Shown: positions 26,316-38,842 of the stretch, piece by piece
Layout of the letters: every line of letters starts with the position of its first letter
Numbering within the stretch: the first letter of the stretch is position 1
Assembly (NCBI GenBank): GCA_040218145.1
Contig: JAVJQK010000076.1
Coordinates: forward strand, 1-64,000
Source: Sandaracinaceae bacterium
Lineage (GTDB): Bacteria; Myxococcota_A; Polyangia; Polyangiales; Sandaracinaceae
DNA length: 64,000 nt
Direction: 5' to 3'
Notes under the pieces: generated by a model
Database searches by the model: none
Seen by the model: the letters and a program-made list of their open reading frames with translations, nothing else
What the model was told of the DNA's origin: nothing
Program-made: the position numbers and the translations under genes

Positions 26316-26489
26316 GTGCGGCGACGCCGATCCCTCCACGCCAAGCCGATCGTCGGCGCCTGCTTCGCGCTCGTGATGACGCACGGCATCGGCATGGGCG
26401 GGCTGGTGCTCTGCGACGCGTACCATCGGCCGCACGCCCACCACGAGGACCGCGAGGGCGTCCTCGGCGCGGTCGACGATGTGCTCTAG
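26316..26489 (+). CDS. Possible 57-aa small membrane protein
   Basis: GTG 26316 opens a short frame after an in-frame stop at 26286. The product begins MRRRRSLHAKPIVGACF, has a hydrophobic stretch (about residues 12-33, Gly/Met rich) and a His/Asp-rich tail (HRPHAHHEDREG). Positive-inside charge followed by a hydrophobic segment looks like a genuine mini membrane protein. The only Shine-Dalgarno-like GGAG abuts the start, so expression is uncertain. Its TAG stop overlaps the -10 hexamer of the next gene. Confidence 0.35.
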   Translation: MRRRRSLHAKPIVGACFALVMTHGIGMGGLVLCDAYHRPHAHHEDREGVLGAVDDVL

Positions 26490-26492
26490 AGT
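26487..26492 (+). promoter_or_regulatory. -10 hexamer (TAGAGT) for a leaderless start
   Basis: It ends 7 nt before ATG 26500. It selects that codon over ATG 26479, which lies upstream of the hexamer. Confidence 0.5.
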
Positions 26493-26499
26493 CGGCCCC

Positions 26500-27147
26500 A
26501 TGTTCGTCGGCCAGTCCATCACGCGCGCCGTCGGCGCCACCGTCTTCGGGTCGCATCGCATCCGCGCGGAGCCCGACTACGCGACGGCAAAGTTCGTCGT
26601 CGCTTCCGTTTGGCCTCAGCCGGACGAGGCGATCGAGGACTGCAACGACGCGACGCGTCGCGTCCGCGACGTCTTGCGGGAGCACGCCATCGAGGACGAC
26701 GCGATCATGTCGTCGCGGGTCGCGCTGCACCTCGCATACTCCGGCTACGCGGGAGACCGAAAGCCGGTCGGCTATCGCGCGGCGCGGGAGTTCCAGGTCA
26801 GGACGCACGATCTCTCCGGCATCGAGGGCTTCCTCGTGGCGCTCGTCGGAGCGGGTGCCCGCGAGCTCCAGTCCGTGACCTACCACTCGAGCCGGCTGAA
26901 GGAGCTCCGCGTGCAAGCACGGCAGGGCGCCATCCGAGCCGCCCGCGCGAAGGCCGAGACCTACGCGGCCGCGGCGGACGCGCGGATCGGGCGCGTCCTG
27001 CACATCGAAGACGTGAACCCGGAGACGCTTCGCCATCGCTCTCACGCGGCGGACATCTCGGTGGATGATCACACCGAGGAGGACGCGGGCGTCGGGAGCA
27101 TCGAGGTCGCGGGGGCCGTCATGGTCTGCTTCGCGATCGTCGACTAG
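26500..27147 (+). CDS. SIMPL domain (DUF541) protein
   Basis: 215 aa. The pattern fits the SIMPL family: an N-terminal strand block (about 1-30), then FQVRTHDLSGIEGFLVALV (about 91-109). After that comes a long helix rich in Ala/Arg (RVQARQGAIRAARAKAETYA) leading to IGRVLHIED. There is no signal peptide, so this copy may be cytoplasmic although many relatives are periplasmic. SIMPL proteins oligomerise into large channels; their role is poorly defined. The start is set by the promoter hexamer 7 bases upstream. Confidence 0.85.
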   Translation: MFVGQSITRAVGATVFGSHRIRAEPDYATAKFVVASVWPQPDEAIEDCNDATRRVRDVLREHAIEDDAIMSSRVALHLAYSGYAGDRKPVGYRAAREFQVRTHDLSGIEGFLVALVGAGARELQSVTYHSSRLKELRVQARQGAIRAARAKAETYAAAADARIGRVLHIEDVNPETLRHRSHAADISVDDHTEEDAGVGSIEVAGAVMVCFAIVD

Positions 27148-27193
27148 CGGCGCGACGGCCCTTCGTCCCATACCCCGTTCCCATCTACACAGA

Positions 27194-27213
27194 CTATCGC
27201 AGGGATGCGATAG
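27194..27213. repeat. Perfect 8-bp inverted repeat CTATCGCA-GGGA-TGCGATAG
   Basis: It lies 46 bases after the SIMPL stop and 41 bases before ATG 27255. No T-run follows, so an operator is at least as likely as a terminator. Confidence 0.55.
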
Positions 27214-27254
27214 ATGTATTCGCGCTATGCGCTTCGGAGCCTCACCGTGGGGTC

Positions 27255-27623
27255 ATGGCCCACCGACTCTTTCACTCCCTCGTCATCTCGAGCGTGGTCG
27301 CGCTCGAGGGATGGGGCTGCACCTTCACCAGCCACGTGCCCGAGCCTCCGCCGCCGCCTGACGACGACGCGTCGACTCCGGCCGTGGACGGCGGCCTGAC
27401 GCTCGCACCCGACTCGGGTCCGGGCGACTCGGGTCCGGACGACTCGGGCCCTGACGACGCAGGGCTCCCGGACGCGGGCGAGGATCCCCGGCTGTGCGAG
27501 CCGGGCTGGCCGACGACGAAGGCGTTCTTCTGCACCGAGGTCGACGGCGGCGACATCGTCTGCTGCGACGACCTGCTGGAGGACGGCGGCCGGAGCTCGT
27601 GCTGCGTGCCGAGGGAGCCGTGA
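27255..27623 (+). CDS. Small Cys/Asp-rich exported protein, unknown
   Basis: 122 aa. A hydrophobic start (MAHRLFHSLVISSVVALEGWGC) is followed by a Pro/Asp/Gly linker with SGPDDSGPDDAG repeats (about 35-75) and a small Cys domain (LCEPG, FFCTEV, IVCCDD, SSCCVP). The putative lipobox EGWGC is poor, so lipidation is doubtful although the architecture is lipoprotein-like. Its stop overlaps the GTG of the ferritin-like gene (GTGA, 27620-27623). Confidence 0.65.
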   Translation: MAHRLFHSLVISSVVALEGWGCTFTSHVPEPPPPPDDDASTPAVDGGLTLAPDSGPGDSGPDDSGPDDAGLPDAGEDPRLCEPGWPTTKAFFCTEVDGGDIVCCDDLLEDGGRSSCCVPREP

Positions 27624-28429
27624 GCCTCGCGTCCGAGCCCACCCTCGCGCGGGTCTCGCGCGCGGGCCGCTACCGGGGCGCCGTCACCGGGCGCCCACTG
27701 CCGGAGCACGACGCGGAGATCGCCGCGCTCCCGCGCTCGCTCCGCGCCACCCTCGCCTCCATCTGGCTCTCCCAGGCGGCGACCGAGGCCCGCGTCGCGC
27801 GCTCGTTCGGGATCATTCACCGTAGCCTCGCGCAGCTCGACGCCGACCCGGGTCTGGTCGCGCTCGCGGCGCGGGCGGTCGACGACGAGCACCGCCACGC
27901 CGCGCTCTGCGAGGAGCTCGCCGGCCGTTACGCCGGGCGCGTCGTCGGTCCGCACGCGTCGCTCCCGCACCAGCGCCCCGTCCATCGCGAGGCCGCCTCG
28001 CCCGAGCTGCGCGCGGCGCTCTTCGTCGTCGGGCAGTGCGCGCTCAACGAGACGTTCGCCAGCGCCTACCTCGACGCCGCGCGTCGCGAGGCGAAGACGC
28101 CGCTCGCCCGGGCCGCCCTCCGCGCCCTGCTCGAGGACGAGGTCGACCACGCGCGCATCGGCTGGGCGTACCTCTCCACGCTCACGCCCGCCCTCCGCGC
28201 CGCGCTCTCCGACTGGCTGGTCCCCCTCGTCGTCTGCAACCTCCGCGAGTGGCGCCGCCTCGAGCTCCCCGACGGCGACGCCCTCGCCGCCCATGGCGTT
28301 CCGCCCAAGGAAGTCGCCGTCGAGGCTCTCGACGCCGCCGCCCGCGACCTCCTCGTGCCCGCCTTCCGCCACGTCGGCCTCGACACCCGCGCCCTCGAGC
28401 GCTGGGTCACCGCGAGCCTCCCGACCTGA
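27620..28429 (+). CDS. Ferritin-like di-iron protein
   Basis: 269 aa from GTG 27620, which overlaps the preceding stop and follows GAGGGAG. Ferritin-like four-helix signatures with metal ligands are visible. Helix 1 has QAATEARVARSF, helix 2 has DDEHRHAALCEEL (about 85-97), helix 3 has GQCALNETFASAYL and helix 4 has LLEDEVDHARIGWAYL. The Glu/EXXH pairs are those expected for a di-iron centre. The role could be oxygenase-like or iron handling. Coupling to a Cys-rich exported protein is unusual for this fold. Confidence 0.8.
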   Translation: MSLASEPTLARVSRAGRYRGAVTGRPLPEHDAEIAALPRSLRATLASIWLSQAATEARVARSFGIIHRSLAQLDADPGLVALAARAVDDEHRHAALCEELAGRYAGRVVGPHASLPHQRPVHREAASPELRAALFVVGQCALNETFASAYLDAARREAKTPLARAALRALLEDEVDHARIGWAYLSTLTPALRAALSDWLVPLVVCNLREWRRLELPDGDALAAHGVPPKEVAVEALDAAARDLLVPAFRHVGLDTRALERWVTASLPT

Positions 28430-28517
28430 TCCCCCCGGCGGGGCTCATCGACCGGAGCGAGGTCCGCGACCCGCACGGTCCGGCGCCGACCACGCGTTCA
28501 CGAGCCGCGCATGAGCG

Positions 28518-29459
28518 TCATCGAGCCTCCGGTCGCGAGAGCAGGCGCTCGGCGTTCTCACCCATGATGGCGCGCCGCTCCCGGTCGCTCAGCGGCGCGG
28601 CCTCGAGCCAAGCCACGTGGTCGCGTGGGCTCAGCGAAGGAAAGTCCGATCCGAGAAGCACGCGGTGGATGCCGAGCTGACGCCAGCTCTCCACGAAGTG
28701 CGGCGCCGCCTCGACGGGCACGTGGGTCAGCCCGCTCACCTCGATCCACAGGTTGTCCGGCGCCTCCCGGAGCAGCGCGAGGTTCGGGGCGATCTGGTGC
28801 GCCGCGATGACGACGGCGGCGGGGTGGTCGCGCGCGAGCTCGAACAACGCGCGTACTTCGTCTGCGTCTTGCATCTGCACGTGGATGAGGACGGGCAGAC
28901 GGGAGGTCGCGGCCGCATCGAGGATCGCCCCGAGGGCTGCGCGCGGCGACTCGTCGCGTAGCGACACGTCCGCGGACACCTGGTGCATCTTCAGCCCTGC
29001 GGCCCCCGCCTCTGCGCACCGCGCGACCTCTGCGGAGGTCCACCCGCTCTCCCAGGGAACACCACAGAAGACCCACAGCCGGCTGGGCGCCACTAGACGC
29101 TCAGCGAGCGCCCAGTCGTTCATCGCCTGCGTGAAGAGTCGCTGCGCTTCGCAGGGGTCGTCCGCGCACCCGGGCGCCCGCCGATAGCCTGGAGACAAGA
29201 GCACCCCGCGTGCGAGCCCTGCCTCGTCCAGCGCCGCGAGGACGGCGGCTCCCGAGCTCTCGCCCTGCCCCGGCACGGCGGGTCCGACGTGCATGTGCAC
29301 GTCGACACCGACCAGGCGCGGCGGGACGGCCGACGCTGTCCGCGTCGACTCCGCCGGGGCACGCGACGCGCCACAGCCCGTGAAGGCGACGCTCAGCAGC
29401 ATGGCCCAGAGCCCAGACCTTTCCGGAGAGCGACAGCCGTGCTTGGCGCGGACGAGCAT
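28518..29459 (-). CDS. Amidohydrolase-family lipoprotein (TIM-barrel metal hydrolase)
   Basis: 313 aa. The chosen ATG 29459 gives MLVRAKHGCRSPERSGLWAML..., then a lipobox FTGC near residue 28; ATG 29402 would leave a very short signal. Metal-ligand motifs of the amidohydrolase_2 family are in order: VDVHMHVG (HXH), LKMHQV (Lys/His), LIHVQM (His), IAAHQ (His) and LLGSDFPS (Asp). All are present, so hydrolysis or decarboxylation by a bound metal is expected. The substrate is unknown. It sits divergent from the HEAT-repeat gene with a 244-base gap. Confidence 0.82.
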   Translation of the reverse strand: MLVRAKHGCRSPERSGLWAMLLSVAFTGCGASRAPAESTRTASAVPPRLVGVDVHMHVGPAVPGQGESSGAAVLAALDEAGLARGVLLSPGYRRAPGCADDPCEAQRLFTQAMNDWALAERLVAPSRLWVFCGVPWESGWTSAEVARCAEAGAAGLKMHQVSADVSLRDESPRAALGAILDAAATSRLPVLIHVQMQDADEVRALFELARDHPAAVVIAAHQIAPNLALLREAPDNLWIEVSGLTHVPVEAAPHFVESWRQLGIHRVLLGSDFPSLSPRDHVAWLEAAPLSDRERRAIMGENAERLLSRPEAR

Positions 29460-29703
29460 ACGCGGACCTGGGTACCAGAACGGATCGCGACTGCCGAGGG
29501 GGGATCCGCGGCCCGCGCGCCTACCGGCCACGCGCGCTCCTGTGAAGGCGACGGGCGGTCCATTGCTCGGCTGCCGCGAGATGGCGTCGGCGTCGGACCG
29601 ACCGTCCGAGCGACAGTGCATCCGGGGCGCGCCGGTACGCCGGCCGGGAGGCCTCGGGATCGGCTCTTGTGATCGTGCGATGGCGCGGCCAGAGTGGGAC
29701 GCC

Positions 29704-32700
29704 ATGTCCACCCTCGACCACCTCGAGCGCTCGCCGGCCGGGGAGGCGCTGCGGCGCCTCCAAGAGGTCGAGGTTCGCGTCGCGTCCGATCGCGAGGAGG
29801 CGCGGAGGGTGGCCGCTTCGCTCCCCGCACATCACGACGACGTCGAGGTGCGCGCCGCGCTCGCGAGGCTGACGCTTCGGCTCGCCCGCTTCGGGCCCGC
29901 CTCGCCCGACGGCTTCGATCCCGAGCCGGCGCTGCGCCCCCTGTGGGACGCCGCCGCCTGTGCCGCGGACGCCGAACGCACGGGCGCTTGGTCCGACGCG
30001 CGTGTGCTCCGCGCGCTGCGCCATCTCTCGCCGAGCGCGGTCGTGCAGCCAGCGCTGGTCCTGCGGCGTCTGGCGCGTGTCGAATCCACCCAGGCCGTCC
30101 GTGCGCTTCAGTGGGCACGCGAGTCGGTCGCGCTGGCGGCGGTGACGTCCGAGCGGGCGCTGCTGGAGCTCGCGCCGTTGGCCGAGCATCACGAGGTGGA
30201 CGCGCGCGTCGCCTTTGCGGACGCGCTCGCGGAGCCGTGGCTCGCGCTGGCGGACGCGCGAGCATTCGTGCGCAGGGGGCTTCGCGACGAGAGCCCGGAC
30301 GTCGTGCGCCGGGCGCTGCGGATGGCCGAGGAGGACGACGCGCAGCGAGCGCGCGAGCTCGCCGAGGAGCGCGAGCTGCGTGCGGACGCGGCGCTGGCCC
30401 TGGCCCGGATCGGAGACGCCGAGGATCTGGCGCGCTCGCTCGACGTGCGGCGCGCGGTCCTGGCTCATCATCGCGCGGGGCGCTTCCCGCGAGACGCGCA
30501 CATGCCGGAGCTGATGCAGGCGTACCTCGGCGACGACGGGTGGACGCCGCTGGAGCTGGCGCGCGTGACGTACACATCCCGCGCCGCGCTGCTGGACGTG
30601 CTCGCGGCGGTCCCGGTCGACGATGTGCGCTGGAGGCGCCTGGCCATGCTCCTGGCGCACGTCGAAGGCAGCTCCTCGAGCGGTGAGCGAGGACGCGATC
30701 TCCTCGCGACGCGGCTCCGCGCCTCGAAGGACCTCGACGTGGCTCGCGCGTTGCTCACCGCGGCGGCCGAGTGTCCGGACTTCGTCGACGAGGAGGCGCT
30801 GCTCACGCATCTCGAGGTCCTGCCCGAGCGCACGTTCGACGCGCTGGGCGTCCATGGCACGACGCGCTCGCTCGAACGCGTCACGACCGCCCTGCGGGAT
30901 CCCGTCGCGTTCGGCGCGGCGCGTCGCGTGGCGCTCGACTGGTGCTGGCTCGTCGCCGAGGATCGCGTCGCGCTCATCGAGGAGCACGGCGCGGAGTCGT
31001 GGACGGACGCCCAGCTGGCGCGCGCGTCTGCGCCTCCCACCGAGTGGGTCGAGCGCACCCGACGGGCCGTGGCCGGCAGCGACCCGGGCGCCGCGCTGCA
31101 CGCGCTCGTAGGAGTCGGAGCGCCGCTCGCCGAGCTCCATGACGCCTTTCGTGGAGCGGTCCGGGCGGAGACGATCGCGCACGGCGCCCGGCGCCCGAGG
31201 GACCCGGACGCGCTGACGCAGGCGGAGAGGGCGCTCCTCCAGCGAGAACGAGCGCTCGCCCTGGACGGGCGTCGCGTCACGCGCTTCCGGGACGAGGGCA
31301 GCGGTCGACTGATCCGGGCGTTCGCGCTCGCGTGGCTCGCCGACGCGCGCGAGGCCGCGGACGCTCGGGACATGGTGCTCGCGCTCGGGGTGCTCGCCCG
31401 GCATCCACTTCACGCGAGCCAGCTCCGGTACGTCCATCCGCTCTGGCGACACGCCGATCGCGACGTGCAGCGCGCCGCGGTCGAGGCGCTCCTTCGCTGT
31501 GAGAACTCGGAGGGGCTGGCGCTCTCGCTGTCGCGCCTCGCCGAGGAGGAGGACGTGCGACCGCTGCGACAAGGTCTGCGCGCGATCGAGCACTTCGCGC
31601 CGCGATGGGCCGAGCCGCTGGCGATCGCGGCGCTGGGCTCGCCCAACATGAACGTGAAGAAGGCGGCGGCGAGCGCGCTCGCGTCGGTCGGGACCGCCCG
31701 CTGCGTGCGCGAGGTGCTGCGCTGGATCGCGGGACACGACAACCCAGGTCTCCGCGAGACCCTGGTCGAGGTGCTGACGAGCGTGGCGGGCGACGCGGCC
31801 GACGCCCTGCTCCTCGAGTCGCTCGAGCACGCCCCGCCTCACCACCACGCCAACCTGCTCGCGGTGCTCGATGGTCGGCTCGACGTGCGACAGGTCGCCC
31901 GCTTGATGGAGCGTGGCGGGCAGGCCGCGGAGCGAGTGGCGGAGGCGTGCCGCGCCGGGGCGGTCGGTCTCGCGCGCGGGAGCTGGGCCGACGTATTGGC
32001 CGAGGTGCACCGCGCCGCGATCCCGGCCCCGGTCGAGCCGACGGCGGTCGACCGTCTGGAGCGCGAGGGCTTCTCGCCGGCGCTCGCGCTCGAGGCGCTC
32101 GACGAGGACCCGCCTCAGCTGCGGCAGGCCATCCGTGCGCGGCGCGCGGAGTGGGCGCGGTGGGCCTGTGAGGCGCCCGAGACCCACGCCCGCCGCGCCG
32201 CGCACGCGGTGCTCTCGGCGATGGCCGACATCGAGCCTGCGCAGGCGCTGCGCCTCGCCGCGCGCGCCGAGACACCCGTCGAAGCGTGGGTCGCCTCGCG
32301 CGCGCTCGTCGCCGCGGCGTCCTCTCCCGAGCACCGCCACGCGGCGATCGGGATCGCGCGTGCGCTCCCGATGCTCGAGCACGAGAGGTGGCTCGTGCTC
32401 GGTGAGCTCCGCGCGGTTCGGACGCGGGAGGAGCTCGAGAGGGCGCTCGACGCCGCCGCAGCCCACGGCGCGATGGGGCAACTCCTGCGCGCGCTCTTCC
32501 CCGCGCGGAGTGGGGAGCTGGTGTCCCTGCCTCCGCCCAATCGGCGCGCCCGCGTCCTCGACGCGCACCTCGAGGGGCTCCCTCCACGCCGCCGATACGA
32601 AGCGCGGCCGACTCGGAGCATCAAGACCACTCTGCACGACTTCCTGTCGGGGAAGACCGCCCTGCCGCACGATCCGAGGGCGCGCGAGGAGCTCGCCGAG

Positions 32701-33498
32701 GCGTTGCAGGAGTGGCCCGCGGACGAACGCGAGAGCCGCCGCGCGCTCGGTCTGATCCCGCACCTCCCGTTGCATCGGGTTCGGAGCTGGTTGCCGCGAT
32801 GGGTGGAGCGAGCCGAGGCCGGCGACGAGGCCGCGCTGAGCCTGGTGGAGGCGGTGCCCAGCGAGGAGCTGCTCGCGCACGCCGCGTTGAGCGCGGATCA
32901 GGTCTCCGCGCTCGTCTCGCGCACGCTCCCGCGCGACGCGCGGTTGACGCGCGCGATGCGGAGCGCTCGCCTCGGCGAGATGGACGTCGCGCCCGCGCCG
33001 AAGGAGCCGGACCCCGTCGATCCGCTCGACGAGGTCGTGGGCGCCGACGCGCTGCTCGAGTACGCGCTCTCCGCGCGGGGTCGGGAGGCGTCGCGCGCGA
33101 TCGGTCGGCTCGGAGGGCTCGGCGCGCGCGAGCACCTGCTGCGCCTCGTCGACCACCCGGACTCGAACCCACGAACCGTCGCGCTGCGCTGGCTGCGCAA
33201 GCTGCTCGATCGCGACGCGTACCTCGCGCTGGCCCTCGAGCGGCTGGGCGAGGAGCGCGACGCCCATCTACGCCGCAGCCTCCTCAGAGGTGTCGCGCAT
33301 CGTCGTCATCGGCCGTCGTACCCGACGCTCGTGGCGCTCATGCTCGATCGCGACCGGCGGATCGCGCGCGAAGCGGCGGAGGCGGTCCGCCGACTCGGCT
33401 CGGCGATCCAGGGCGAGCTCGACCGAGCGATGGCCCACGAACGCCCCGACCGCGCGCGGAAGCTGCGCGCCATCGTGGAGGCGTGGTCATCAGACTGA
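29704..33498 (+). CDS. Giant HEAT-repeat protein
   Basis: 1264 aa, almost wholly helical, with many HEAT/PBS-lyase-type repeats. Clear examples are DRDVQRAAVEALLRCENSE (about 588-606), NMNVKKAAASALASVGTARC and REAAEAVRRLGSAI near the end. There is no signal, membrane helix or catalytic motif, so it is a scaffold of unknown partner. It resembles the HEAT-array proteins common in Myxococcota predatory and motility loci, though the context here gives no clue. ATG 29704 is chosen; ATG 29680 (MARPEWDAM) is a close alternative. Confidence 0.85.
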   Translation: MSTLDHLERSPAGEALRRLQEVEVRVASDREEARRVAASLPAHHDDVEVRAALARLTLRLARFGPASPDGFDPEPALRPLWDAAACAADAERTGAWSDARVLRALRHLSPSAVVQPALVLRRLARVESTQAVRALQWARESVALAAVTSERALLELAPLAEHHEVDARVAFADALAEPWLALADARAFVRRGLRDESPDVVRRALRMAEEDDAQRARELAEERELRADAALALARIGDAEDLARSLDVRRAVLAHHRAGRFPRDAHMPELMQAYLGDDGWTPLELARVTYTSRAALLDVLAAVPVDDVRWRRLAMLLAHVEGSSSSGERGRDLLATRLRASKDLDVARALLTAAAECPDFVDEEALLTHLEVLPERTFDALGVHGTTRSLERVTTALRDPVAFGAARRVALDWCWLVAEDRVALIEEHGAESWTDAQLARASAPPTEWVERTRRAVAGSDPGAALHALVGVGAPLAELHDAFRGAVRAETIAHGARRPRDPDALTQAERALLQRERALALDGRRVTRFRDEGSGRLIRAFALAWLADAREAADARDMVLALGVLARHPLHASQLRYVHPLWRHADRDVQRAAVEALLRCENSEGLALSLSRLAEEEDVRPLRQGLRAIEHFAPRWAEPLAIAALGSPNMNVKKAAASALASVGTARCVREVLRWIAGHDNPGLRETLVEVLTSVAGDAADALLLESLEHAPPHHHANLLAVLDGRLDVRQVARLMERGGQAAERVAEACRAGAVGLARGSWADVLAEVHRAAIPAPVEPTAVDRLEREGFSPALALEALDEDPPQLRQAIRARRAEWARWACEAPETHARRAAHAVLSAMADIEPAQALRLAARAETPVEAWVASRALVAAASSPEHRHAAIGIARALPMLEHERWLVLGELRAVRTREELERALDAAAAHGAMGQLLRALFPARSGELVSLPPPNRRARVLDAHLEGLPPRRRYEARPTRSIKTTLHDFLSGKTALPHDPRAREELAEALQEWPADERESRRALGLIPHLPLHRVRSWLPRWVERAEAGDEAALSLVEAVPSEELLAHAALSADQVSALVSRTLPRDARLTRAMRSARLGEMDVAPAPKEPDPVDPLDEVVGADALLEYALSARGREASRAIGRLGGLGAREHLLRLVDHPDSNPRTVALRWLRKLLDRDAYLALALERLGEERDAHLRRSLLRGVAHRRHRPSYPTLVALMLDRDRRIAREAAEAVRRLGSAIQGELDRAMAHERPDRARKLRAIVEAWSSD

Positions 33499-33574
33499 CG
33501 GCCGTGCGCCCAGCCTCACGCCGGGTTGACGAGCCTGCCTGGAATGGCAACTCGGCATGTTGCCGACCTCTGCA

Positions 33575-33580
33575 TACAAT
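33575..33580 (+). promoter_or_regulatory. -10 hexamer (TACAAT) for a leaderless start
   Basis: It ends 6 nt before ATG 33587 and fixes that start rather than the in-frame ATG at 33557. It is the closest match to TATAAT in this set. Confidence 0.55.
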
Positions 33581-33586
33581 CTGGGC

Positions 33587-34108
33587 ATGAGGGGGTTGAT
33601 CGCGCTCCTGGTCGCGACGTCGGCGGGCTGCGCCGGAGCCTCCGCGTTCGCGGCATCGGCCGAGCTCGAAGACTGGCCACCCTCCGGCGGGCCCCTCATC
33701 GGCGTCGGTGGTGGGCTGGCCTGCGGTCATCTACACGTGCGTGTCCGTACCGAGATCGAGGAGCCGCTTCGGTCTCTCGTGCCGCCCTCGAGCCCCTGCC
33801 CGCACGAATCTCCTGCCCTTGTCGCGTTGGGCTCGCCCGAGCGTCAGGAGGACTGGGATCTCCACGCGATGATGAGGGCGTTCGAGCGCGCGAGTCCCAG
33901 CCTCTCGGCGTGCGGTACGGGCGAGGTGACGGTTCAGATCCGGCGCTCGTTCGTCTCCGATGCCGCGCGGCGCAGCGCCGACGACATCAAGGTTCGGGCG
34001 GACCGTCGTTCGACCGCCGCTTGTGTGCTCGAAGTACTGCAAGAGCTGGACGTGTGTCCGCTGCGCGGCGTGACGAGCCTCGACTGGACCGTCCGAGCCC
34101 AGCTCTGA
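33587..34108 (+). CDS. Exported lipoprotein-like protein, unknown
   Basis: 173 aa. MRGLIALLVATSAGCAG is a short lipoprotein signal (lipobox SAGC). The mature domain has a small Cys set (ACGHLH, SPCPHES, SACGTGEV, TAACVLEV, DVCPLRG). FERASPSLSACGTGEVTVQI recalls the TonB-C/AgmX-type beta-alpha-beta module of Myxococcota envelope proteins, but this is a guess. A stem-loop follows its stop. Confidence 0.72.
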   Translation: MRGLIALLVATSAGCAGASAFAASAELEDWPPSGGPLIGVGGGLACGHLHVRVRTEIEEPLRSLVPPSSPCPHESPALVALGSPERQEDWDLHAMMRAFERASPSLSACGTGEVTVQIRRSFVSDAARRSADDIKVRADRRSTAACVLEVLQELDVCPLRGVTSLDWTVRAQL

Positions 34109-34117
34109 GGCGTTGCC

Positions 34118-34132
34118 CGGCTCTCAGAGCCG
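34118..34132 (+). terminator. Short stem-loop after the lipoprotein gene
   Basis: CGGCTCT and AGAGCCG pair around one C (or 6 bp around TCA), 10 bases after the stop. No T-run follows, so intrinsic termination is weakly supported. Confidence 0.4.
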
Positions 34133-34148
34133 CTGCGCCGAGCGTGGA

Positions 34149-34177
34149 TTGACCCAGAGACAGCGCCAGGCTAGCTT
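34149..34177 (+). promoter_or_regulatory. Sigma70-type promoter of the sahR-metH operon
   Basis: TTGACC (34149-34154) and TAGCTT (34172-34177) are separated by exactly 17 bases. The operator dyad begins within the -10 element, which is the arrangement expected for repression. Confidence 0.65.
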
Positions 34178-34198
34178 CATCCGGTCATCGGGATGAAG
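34175..34198. promoter_or_regulatory. Perfect dyad CTTCATCC-N8-GGATGAAG, probable SahR operator
   Basis: An 8-bp perfect inverted repeat with an 8-bp spacer ends 2 bases before the ATG of the ArsR-type gene and overlaps the -10 element. The position and symmetry fit an autoregulated winged-helix repressor site. Confidence 0.65.
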
Positions 34199-34200
34199 AG

Positions 34201-35120
34201 ATGGTATCGCTCGCCGACAGCACCAGCCTGCTGAGCCTGCTCGCGGACGCGACCCGCGTGCGGCTGCTCGCGCTGTTGCACGAGGAGGAGCTGAGCGTGG
34301 CGGAGCTGACCAAGGTCACGGAGCTCAGCCAGTCGCGGGTCTCGACGCACCTCGGGAAGCTGCGGGAGGCGGGGCTGGTGACCCAGCGGCCGCAGGGGGC
34401 GAGCACGCTCTACCGGGCCCACGCGGCGATGCCGGACGCCGCGCGGCGGCTCTGGGCGCTGGTGAAGGAGCAGGTCTCGGACTCCGTGCTCGAAGCGGAT
34501 GCAGAGCGCTGCAGGGCGCTGGTGCGGGCGCGCGAGGAGGCCTGGCCGGACGCGGTCGCGGGACAGATGGAGCGGCACTACTCGCCCGGCCGGACCTGGG
34601 AGGCGACGGCGCGCGGGTTCCTCGGGCTCGCCACCTTCGGCGAGGTGCTCGACCTCGGGAGCGGCGACGGCACGCTGGCCGCGCTGATCGCGCCGCGCGC
34701 CGATGGCGTCACCTGCGTGGACCGGAGCGACAAGGTGCTCGCGGCCGCCAAGCGCAGGCTCGAAGGTGCGCGGGTGGAGTTCGTGCAGGCGGACTTCCAC
34801 GAGCTGCCCTTCGAGGACGACCGCTTCGACACCGTCATGCTCTTCAACGCGCTGACCTACGCGCACACCCCCGCGCGGGTCCTCGAGCAGGCCGCCCGCG
34901 TGCTGAAGCCCGGGGGGCACATCGCCCTCGTCACCCTCGCCGCGCACGACCACGACACGATCACGCGATCGTATGGACACCTCCGCCCCGGCTTCGCGCC
35001 GGACCACCTCGCGCTCCTCCTCCAGGAGGCCGGGTTGCGCGTGACCCGATGCGAGGTCACGTCCCGCGAGCGACGAAAGCCCTACTTCGAAGTCGTCACC
35101 GCCTTCGCACGGAAGCCCTC

Positions 35121-35124
<4 letters not shown>
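34201..35124 (+). CDS. sahR: ArsR-family regulator fused to a SAM/SAH-binding methyltransferase-fold domain (SahR-like)
   Basis: 307 aa. Residues 5-80 are an ArsR winged helix ([13 protein letters not shown], then [19 protein letters not shown]). Residues 125-305 are a class I methyltransferase fold with motif [10 protein letters not shown] (about 149-157), acidic VDRSD, and [21 protein letters not shown]. No ArsR metal-binding cysteines are present. SahR repressors of Proteobacteria have just this architecture. They sense S-adenosylhomocysteine and control SAM-cycle genes including metH. Here the stop overlaps the metH start (ATGA), and a promoter and dyad stand just upstream. The in-vivo effector is inferred from the family. 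Confidence 0.85.
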
Positions 35125-38822
<3,698 letters not shown>

Positions 38823-38842
38823 TTCGGCGCGCCGGCTCGGAC

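Noticed and set aside
29521-33267. Minus-strand frame opposite the HEAT protein
   Set aside because: Antisense shadow; Arg-rich with no fold.
34109-34200. SAM/SAH riboswitch ahead of sahR-metH
   Set aside because: The gap is only 92 bases and is accounted for by a stem-loop, promoter and operator; no riboswitch core was recognised.
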